DNA of 64,000 nt from DASXKD01 sp963703605. GTDB lineage: Bacteria > Actinomycetota > Actinomycetes > Streptosporangiales > Streptosporangiaceae. Numbering within the stretch: the first letter of the stretch is position 1; every line of letters begins with the position of its first letter. Of this stretch, positions 57,827-64,000 are shown one piece after another. A model generated the notes under the pieces. The model was given only the letters and a program-made list of their open reading frames with translations. It did not search any database and was not told where the DNA came from. Made by a program: the position numbers and the translations under genes. The stretch covers positions 62,001 through 126,000 of the forward strand of contig CAVPFC010000030.1 in assembly GCA_963703605.1 (NCBI GenBank), in the 5' to 3' direction.

Positions 57827-59020
57827 ATGAAGCGCAAACTACTCCTTGTTGTGATTTCCCTCGCGGTCGCCGTTTTCACCGGCTGGGCGCAGTCACCCGC
57901 GACGCCAAGCACAGCCTCTCAGAAGCCAGCGGCGCAGGTTCAGCCTTCAACCCCGCCACTTCCGACTGTCTCGCCCGAAGTGCACCCTGACCGCACCGTC
58001 ACCTTCCGCTTTCGCGATCCGAACGCCAAAGACTTGGCGCTGAATCTTGAAGGCACCCCGAAGCCGCAGCCCATGGAAAAGGACGACCTGGGTGTCTGGA
58101 GCGTCACCACGCAGCCGCTTGAGCCTGACTATTACGGGTACTCCTTCGTGGCCGACGGTGTGAACCTGCTCGATCCATCGAACACTCTGATGAAGCCCAA
58201 TCTGCTCTCCCAATCCAACGAGGTCCACGTCCCGGGATCACCGCAGCCGGATTGGGAAACGACGGATGTGCCACACGGGGTTATCCATCACCACTTCTAT
58301 CATTCGGCGGTTGTGGGTGATGATCGGGACTATTATGTTTACACACCGCCAGGCTACTACGACCCCGCCAAACTGACGTCCTTATATCCCACGTTCTACC
58401 TTCAGCATGGCTACAGCGACGGCGCCGATGGCTGGACCTCAGTGGGCCGTGCGAACTTCATCCTCGACAACCTGATTGCGCAGGGGAAGGTCAAGCCCAT
58501 GATGATCGTGATGACGCTTGGCTATGGCGCGCCGGAGGTGCTGCACCGCGGCCCCGGGGCCTTTCGTGACACGAGTTTGATCCAGCGCAACATGGAGAGG
58601 TTCGGCCAGGCGCTGATTACGGAAGTGATCCCGCAGGTGGAGAAGTCTTACCGCGTGAAGGCTGACCGTGAGCATCGCGCTTTGGCCGGCCTGTCCATGG
58701 GCGGCGCCGAATCGCTTTATGTGGGGCTCAATCATCTGGACACCTTTGCCTGGATCGGATCCTTCAGCGCCGGCGGCCTCGGCGAGGACTACGGTACCGA
58801 GTTTCCAACCCTCAGTTCGACCGCTAACGCGCAGTTGCACATTCTGTGGATCGCCTGCGGTACCGAGGATCGCCTCCTCGGGCCCAATCGCAAGTTTCGG
58901 GAGTGGCTCACATCTAAAGGCGTCCAGCACACTGACATCGAAACGCCCGGCATGCACACCTGGATGGTCTGGCGCCGCAATCTCATCGCCTTTGCGCCAC
59001 TCCTCTTCCAAGACCGCTGA
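57827..59020 (+). CDS. Secreted esterase with N-terminal E-set domain
   Basis: 397 residues from ATG 57827, which places a signal peptide (MKRKLLLVVISLAVAVFTGW, then AQS) at the start. Domain 1 (about 45-140; VTFRFRDPNAKDLALNLEGT, YYGYSFVADGVNLLDPSN) is a carbohydrate-binding-like E-set fold. Domain 2 (about 160-397) is an enterochelin-esterase-type alpha/beta hydrolase with DRDYYVYTPPGYYD, FYLQHGYSDGADGW (oxyanion), nucleophile in LAGLSMGGAESLYVGL and TPGMHTWMVWRRNL (His). Probably a periplasmic feruloyl/acetyl-xylan-type esterase; exact substrate inferred only. Confidence 0.9.
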   Translation: MKRKLLLVVISLAVAVFTGWAQSPATPSTASQKPAAQVQPSTPPLPTVSPEVHPDRTVTFRFRDPNAKDLALNLEGTPKPQPMEKDDLGVWSVTTQPLEPDYYGYSFVADGVNLLDPSNTLMKPNLLSQSNEVHVPGSPQPDWETTDVPHGVIHHHFYHSAVVGDDRDYYVYTPPGYYDPAKLTSLYPTFYLQHGYSDGADGWTSVGRANFILDNLIAQGKVKPMMIVMTLGYGAPEVLHRGPGAFRDTSLIQRNMERFGQALITEVIPQVEKSYRVKADREHRALAGLSMGGAESLYVGLNHLDTFAWIGSFSAGGLGEDYGTEFPTLSSTANAQLHILWIACGTEDRLLGPNRKFREWLTSKGVQHTDIETPGMHTWMVWRRNLIAFAPLLFQDR

Positions 59021-59225
59021 TCGCTGGCGAGCAAGCTCTGGCGGCAGCGTCTCCTCCGCACCATTCAATACTCCTTCTACGCTTCCCCGGGCGCGGCGCT
59101 TCAGCGTCGACAGGGCGCCTAATCCAGCCGCTAATCGTATGACCGCATCGGTTGCGACCGAAGCCGCATTGGGTTATAAGAAGAGCTACCTGCGGCTCGC
59201 CGAGACCCTTGTGGGTGTCCACTGA

Positions 59226-61103
59226 ATGTCCGGAATCATCGGTTACATCGGCAACAAGCGTGTGGTTCCCCTACTGCTCGATGGATTGGAGCGGCTCCAG
59301 TACCGCGGCTATGACTCCGCCGGGCTGGCGGTCGTGAAAGACGGCCAACTCGAAGTTCGGCGGGCCTCGGGCAAACTCCGGAACCTGCGAGAGGCAATCC
59401 GCCTGAATCCGCTCGATGGCAACTACGGTATCGGACACACACGCTGGGCTACACACGGGCCGCCTACCGAAGAGAACGCACATCCCCACGTTGACTGCAA
59501 TGGCACGGTGGCCGTGGTTCACAACGGCGTGATCGAAAACGACCGCGAATTGAAGCAGGAGCTTGAATCCGAAGGCCACCGCTTCGTTACCGAAACCGAC
59601 ACTGAGGTGATCGCACACCTGATCGAGAAATACCTCAGCGGCACGTCGGCCGCCACGGGAAAGCCTGTTTCGTTGGAGCAGGCCGTGCTTGCCGCGGTGC
59701 ACCGGTTGCAAGGCGTCTTCGCGCTCGCCATCATCTCGACGCGCGACCCGAACGAGGTCGTTGCGGTACGCCAGGGCCCACCGGCGGTAATCGGCCTGGG
59801 GCAGGACGAGTACCTGGTGGCGAGCGATGTGCCCGCGATTCTCTATCACACCCGTGATCTGTTCTTCCTGGCTGACGGCAATCTCGCCGTGCTGACTCCG
59901 AACGGCGTCAAGCTGACAGACTTTGACGGCCGCCCAGTCACGCGGCGCGTGCAGCACGTCACCTGGGAGCCGGTCCTGGCGGAAAAAGGTGGATTCCGCC
60001 ACTTCATGCACAAGGAGATCTACGAACAGCCGCGTGCGGTTCGCGACACCTGCCTCGGCCGCATCTCGCCCGACACCGGGCAGGTGTTCCTCGACGAGAT
60101 GGACATCGCCGAGGACGAATTTCGCGCCTTCGCCGGCATGACCCTTGTGGCCGCGGGCAGCTCGCGCCATGCCGCTTTGGCGGGCAAGATCATGATCGAG
60201 CGGCTGGCGCACCTGCGCACGGAAGTAGACTACGCCTCGGAATTTCGCTATCGCGATCCGCTGGTGGACGCCTCGACCTTAACGGTGCTGGTGACGCAAT
60301 CGGGCGAGACGGCGGACACGGTGGCTGCGTTGCGAGAGGCTCGGGCGAAGGGCTCAAAGACACTCGCCATCTGCAATTCGCTCGGCAGCATGGTGCCGCG
60401 CGAGGCTAACGGTGTGATCTACACGCACGCCGGGCCCGAGATCGGCGTCGCCGCCACCAAGACTTTCACCGCTGAGCTCGTGGCGTTGTATATTTTCGCG
60501 CTTTATCTGGGCCAGACGCGCGGTATGCTCTCCATTGAAGAGACCTCGCCGCTTCTGGCTGACCTGGTGGCCTTGCCGCGCCAGCTCGAATCGGTGCTGC
60601 AGCGCGACGAAGAGATCGAGGAACTGGCGCGCGAATTTCATCGCGCCACGGACTTTCTGTTCCTCGGCCGCGGCGTCCACGTTCCGATCGCGATTGAGGC
60701 GGCGCTCAAGACAAAGAAAGTCTCGTATATTCACGCCGAGGGATACCCGGCCGCGGAAATGAAGCACGGCCCCGGAGCCCTGATTACTGAGGGCCTGCCG
60801 GTGGTGGTGATTGCTACTGCCGATCCGCGCTCCGAAGAATCGCGAGTGCGCCATGCGCGCACTCTGGTGAACATCAAGGAAGCCAAGGCGCGCGGCGCCA
60901 GCATCATTGCGCTCGTTACCGAGGGCGATCAGGAAGCGACCGAGCTGGCCGACCACGTCATCAGCCTGCCACCCACCAATGAGCTGCTCTCCACGGTGCT
61001 GGAGGCGGCTCCCCTGCAACTCCTGGCCTATCATCTCGGCGTGCTGCGCGGCTGCGACGTAGACCAGCCTCGGAACCTGGCAAAGTCGGTGACGGTGGAG
61101 TAG
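59226..61103 (+). CDS. glmS: Glucosamine-fructose-6-phosphate aminotransferase, Cys-to-Ser at nucleophile
   Basis: 625 residues. Makes glucosamine-6-phosphate for cell-wall and LPS precursors. The glutaminase domain reads MSGIIGYIGNKRVVPLLLDG, LQYRGYDSAGLAVV, HTRWATHGPPTEENAHPH and VHNGVIEND; the two SIS domains have AAGSSRHAALAGK, VTQSGETADT, AEGYPAAEMKHGPGALI and LAKSVTVE at the end. The expected catalytic Cys immediately after Met (MCGI) is Ser (TCC). That would abolish glutamine hydrolysis unless the base is a sequence error. Other conserved residues are intact. Start codon fixed by the family N-terminus. Confidence 0.93.
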   Translation: MSGIIGYIGNKRVVPLLLDGLERLQYRGYDSAGLAVVKDGQLEVRRASGKLRNLREAIRLNPLDGNYGIGHTRWATHGPPTEENAHPHVDCNGTVAVVHNGVIENDRELKQELESEGHRFVTETDTEVIAHLIEKYLSGTSAATGKPVSLEQAVLAAVHRLQGVFALAIISTRDPNEVVAVRQGPPAVIGLGQDEYLVASDVPAILYHTRDLFFLADGNLAVLTPNGVKLTDFDGRPVTRRVQHVTWEPVLAEKGGFRHFMHKEIYEQPRAVRDTCLGRISPDTGQVFLDEMDIAEDEFRAFAGMTLVAAGSSRHAALAGKIMIERLAHLRTEVDYASEFRYRDPLVDASTLTVLVTQSGETADTVAALREARAKGSKTLAICNSLGSMVPREANGVIYTHAGPEIGVAATKTFTAELVALYIFALYLGQTRGMLSIEETSPLLADLVALPRQLESVLQRDEEIEELAREFHRATDFLFLGRGVHVPIAIEAALKTKKVSYIHAEGYPAAEMKHGPGALITEGLPVVVIATADPRSEESRVRHARTLVNIKEAKARGASIIALVTEGDQEATELADHVISLPPTNELLSTVLEAAPLQLLAYHLGVLRGCDVDQPRNLAKSVTVE

Positions 61104-61157
61104 TCGATTGCGTTCTGGATCAGCGGCACATAACATTTGGCTCATGAGGATACGCGG

Positions 61158-63211
61158 ATGAGGAACGGAGCGGGCGTTAGCGTTTGCATCGTGATCTCGA
61201 TCAGCTATTTTGCGTCGCGAGGTACCCAGGCCTTTGCCCAAGCCGCCCCAGCCTCTGCCCAACCTCTCGCCGTGACATCGCCTGATGGTAACCTTGCCGT
61301 GAGCTTCAGCCTGAAAAGCCTTCCGCCGCCTTACGCAGCCGGCGTCCGTCCGTACTACAAGGTCAGCCTCGACAAGCGCGACGTACTCGCTGATTCGCCG
61401 CTCGGATTGCGGTTTGACGGCACGCCTGCTCTCGACCGCAACCTGACCGTCACGGGCAGTTCGACCAGGTCCGAGGATTCGTCGTGTGAAGACGCGATCA
61501 ATGACAACCGCACGGTTCGCGATCGCTACAACGAGCTTACTGTCAACCTCAAAGAAGGTCCGAGGACGGAAACCGCGAGCCGGCAATTCGATATCATCTT
61601 CCGAGCTTATGATTCGGGCATTGCGTTCCGGTACGTGTTGCCTCGGCAACCTGGCATTCAGCGCTTTGTCTTGAGCGATGAGGACACCGGCTTCTACTTC
61701 GCTCGTAAATCGGCCGCGTTCGCGCTCTATCTGGAGGGCTTCACGACGGCGTACGAAGACGAATTCCGCAAGATCGATTTGGGCGAGGTCGATCCGCGGG
61801 CCATCATCGGCATGCCTCTGCTCGTGCACATGGAAGCCGGGCCGTGGGTCGCGATCACCGAGGCTGACCTCGAGGATTACGCGGGCATGTACATCACCCG
61901 TGCCGCCAAGGTGCCGAACGGCCTCGCAACAAAGCTCTCGCCGCTGCCCGGCCGCCCTCGTCAGGCCGTGGTGGCAACCGCGCCGAAATCGACACCATGG
62001 CGGCTGATCATGCTCAGCCAGCGCGCTGGAGGATTGATCGAGGCCCACGACCTGGTGCTCAACCTTAATCCGGCGAACGCGCTTGGTGATATTTCGTGGA
62101 TCGAGCCTGGCAAGACAGCCTGGGATTGGTGGTCGGGCGATTACGCTACCGGGGTTGACTTCAAGCCCGGCATGAACACAGCGACGCTGGAGCACTATAT
62201 CCAGTTCGCCGCCGATCATCACCTCACCTACATGCTCATCGACGCGGGCTGGGCGCGTCATTCCGATGCCGAACATGGCTGGGAGACGGCGGACATCACC
62301 CACTGGAACGACAACGTCGATCTGCCAAACGTCATCGCCTTCGCCAGGCAGCGCGGCGTCAAAGTGCTGCTCTGGATGCATTGGAAATCGGTCAAGAAAC
62401 AAATGGCTGAGGCTTTCCCGCTTTTTGAGAAGTGGGGCGTGTCAGGCATCAAGATCGATTTCATGAATCGAGATGACCAGGAGATGGTGAACTTCTATTA
62501 CCAGATGACGCGTGAAGCCGCCAAACATCGCCTGGTGGTGGACTTTCACGGCGCCTTCAAACCCACGGGCATGCGCCGCACTTATCCCAATCAACTCACG
62601 CGCGAAGGCGTGCTCGGCATGGAGTACAACAAGTGGAGCTATCGCGACACGCCCTACCATCAGCTGATTCTGCCCTTTACCCGCATGCTGGCGGGCCCGC
62701 TCGATTACACGCCGGGATGTTTCAACAACGCCGCCGAGGACCAGTTCGAGCCGCGCAACGTCAATCCCATGTGCCAGGCCACGCGTGCCGCACAGCTCGC
62801 CATGTACGTTGTTTATTTCAGTCCTTTACAGATGCTCTCCGATTATCCGGAGGACTACGACCACAATCCGGGCATGGACTTCCTCGATCAGGTGCCGACG
62901 GTGTGGGACGAAACGCGGGTGCTGAACGGCGATCCGGGCGAGTACGTCACGATTGCGCGCGCAAGGGCAAGACCTGGTATCTGGGAAGCATGACCGATTG
63001 GACCCCACGCGACATAGATCTCGACCTGGCATTCCTTGGACCCGGTCATTTTCAGGCGAAGATTTACGCTGACGGTCCGAACGCGAACCAGAATGCGAAA
63101 GACCTAACCGTCAGCGAGAGCACAATCGAAGCCACGGATGACGTCACGATCCACCTTGCCTCCGGTGGCGGTTGGGCTGCCGTCGTCACCCCGATTTCAG
63201 CCGGACCTTGA
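61158..63211 (+). CDS. GH97-family alpha-glycosidase (frameshifted near the 3' end)
   Basis: About 684 residues once the frame is corrected. The signal peptide begins MRNGAGVSVCIVISISYFAS. The N-terminal beta-supersandwich (about 30-290; VTSPDGNLAVSFSLKSL, FDIIFRAYDSGIAFRYVLPR) precedes the (beta/alpha)8 barrel with WDWWSGDYATGVDFKPGMNT, LIDAGW, KVLLWMHWKSVKKQM, GIKIDFMNRDDQEMVNFYY and VVDFHGAFKPTGMRRTYPN. First frame ends RARPGIWEA at 62,993. The family C-terminus (GKTWYLGSMTDWTPRDIDLD) continues in another frame after an extra GC in a GCGCGCGC run (about 62,960). Hydrolyses alpha-glucosides or alpha-galactosides in the periplasm. Confidence 0.9.
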
Positions 63212-63248
63212 ACATCAGCCCCTAAAAGACACTCACCGGGCGCAAACC

Positions 63249-64000
63249 TCACACGTTGCCCCGCTTCATCTCTCCCAGCAGGTAGTCGCACGACCGCACC
63301 GCCAGCGTCATGATCGTCAAGGTTGGATTCTGGCAGGCGCTGGAGGTGAAGCCGGCGCCGTCCATCACAAAAAGGTTCTTGACGTCGTGCGACTGCTGAA
63401 ACTGGTTCAGCACGGACTTTTTGGGATCGCTTCCCATGCGCGCGATGCCCAGCTCGTGCACGGCGTAACCCGGCACGCGATCGGGAACGGCGAAAGTCTT
63501 GACGTTCTTGGCGCCCGCGGCTTCCATCATTTCGCCGCCGGCGTCGCGCATATCCTGGGTCATGGCCTTTTCGTTTTCGCCGTAGGTCATGTGGATGTGC
63601 AGCACGGGAATGCCAAACGCGTCGGTCACGTTGCGATCGATTTCCACGTAGTTTTCCCAGCGCCCCAGGCACTCGCCAAAGCCGCCGATGCCCACGGTGG
63701 TGACGGGCTCGCGCAAGGCGTTCTTAAACGACGGGCCGAAACCCGCCGCGGCCCAATTGAACGTCGTATGGCCCTCGCCTTCGTATCCATAACCTCGAAT
63801 GAACTTTGTCGATTTCGTCCCGCCGGGCAGATTCCGGAAGCGCGCCACGTAAATACCGCACGGACGATTGGGACCGTCGATCGAAAGCGGACCGGGAAGA
63901 TCGGGGAATTCGCCTTCGGCGCCCCCTCCTACCCAAACGTGATCCATGAGGTAGTGGCCGAGCGCCCCGCTTGAGTTGCCGAGACCGTTCGGATACTGGC
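63249..64000 (-). CDS. GMC-family oxidoreductase (C-terminal part)
   Basis: 250 residues visible, open to the right edge of the window, starting upstream of QYPNGLGNSSGALGHYLMDH. The C-terminal GMC features are YEMRI-like VPGYAVHELGIARMGSDPKK and the substrate-binding histidine region, and LFVMDGAGFTSSACQNPTLT, the FAD-linked C-terminal signature with the catalytic Asn. The family oxidises sugars and alcohols at C1 or C3. Convergent with the GH97 gene, 37 bp apart, so both may serve polysaccharide breakdown. N-terminal FAD domain lies outside. Confidence 0.9.
   Translation of the reverse strand, partial: QYPNGLGNSSGALGHYLMDHVWVGGGAEGEFPDLPGPLSIDGPNRPCGIYVARFRNLPGGTKSTKFIRGYGYEGEGHTTFNWAAAGFGPSFKNALREPVTTVGIGGFGECLGRWENYVEIDRNVTDAFGIPVLHIHMTYGENEKAMTQDMRDAGGEMMEAAGAKNVKTFAVPDRVPGYAVHELGIARMGSDPKKSVLNQFQQSHDVKNLFVMDGAGFTSSACQNPTLTIMTLAVRSCDYLLGEMKRGNV

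Noticed and set aside
52100..64000. Horizontal transfer of an Acidobacteriota block into the actinobacterium
   Set aside because: Broken E1 exactly at the boundary, no integrase, att site or repeats there, and housekeeping content make an assembly join more likely; kept only as an alternative.
1..64000. CRISPR arrays, rRNA genes, replication origin, integrase genes
   Set aside because: None seen: no regularly spaced identical repeats with unique spacers, no rRNA sequence, no DnaA-box cluster, no recombinase motif in any plausible frame.

Overview
The window appears to join two genomes. Positions 1 to about 52,100 are very GC-rich with frequent GTG starts, and carry genes typical of Actinomycetota: a SepH septation protein, a RamB-like regulator divergent from isocitrate lyase, an MMPL transporter, an FtsH and LacI-controlled sugar genes. 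From about 52,100 to the end, base composition and codon use change. The genes there (2-oxoglutarate dehydrogenase E1 and E2, GlmS, a GH97 glycosidase, a GMC oxidoreductase) look like those of Acidobacteriota or a similar soil group. The switch falls at the 5' end of arfB and inside a 5'-truncated E1 gene, which fits a chimeric assembly join better than gene transfer.

Layout of the actinobacterial part. 1-1.8 kb: a frameshifted Baeyer-Villiger monooxygenase and a GntR/FadR regulator. 2.0-4.1 kb: an array of 13 foldable tRNAs plus one partial Pro-like tRNA, preceded by a short leader ORF and a terminator-like hairpin. Seven of the 14 anticodon loops have C instead of the near-universal U33, and one tRNA is Val(AAC). 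4.4-12 kb: an island with a lower-GC secreted beta-repeat protein ending in an Rv2525c-like domain, a gene remnant, a methyltransferase, a secreted beta-helix protein, and a Cys-like tRNA whose 3' end is duplicated 386 bp away. 12-17 kb: hydrolase, glutamine-synthetase-like enzyme, aldehyde dehydrogenase and p-hydroxybenzoate hydroxylase (frameshifted), suggesting aromatic catabolism. 17-29.5 kb: a membrane glycosyltransferase, then a carbohydrate locus (two ABC permeases, binding lipoprotein, fucose-isomerase-like enzyme, LacI regulator with a perfect 24-bp palindrome, GH116 glycosidase, secreted TIM-barrel protein). 29.5-49.4 kb: mostly housekeeping genes. 49.6-52.1 kb: a compact operon of arfB, a thioredoxin-like two-domain protein and a UGSC-family selenoprotein with an in-frame TGA followed by a SECIS-like hairpin.

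Layout of the second part. Truncated E1, then an E2 gene whose lipoyl domain is replaced by a degenerate 1.5-kb element, an NTF2-like protein, a secreted esterase, GlmS with Ser in place of the N-terminal catalytic Cys, a frameshifted GH97 enzyme, and a partial GMC oxidoreductase.

Several otherwise normal genes carry single frameshifts (BVMO, pobA, PEBP, GH97). These could be real pseudogenes or residual indel errors in the sequence. No CRISPR array, integrase, rRNA or recognisable replication origin was seen.
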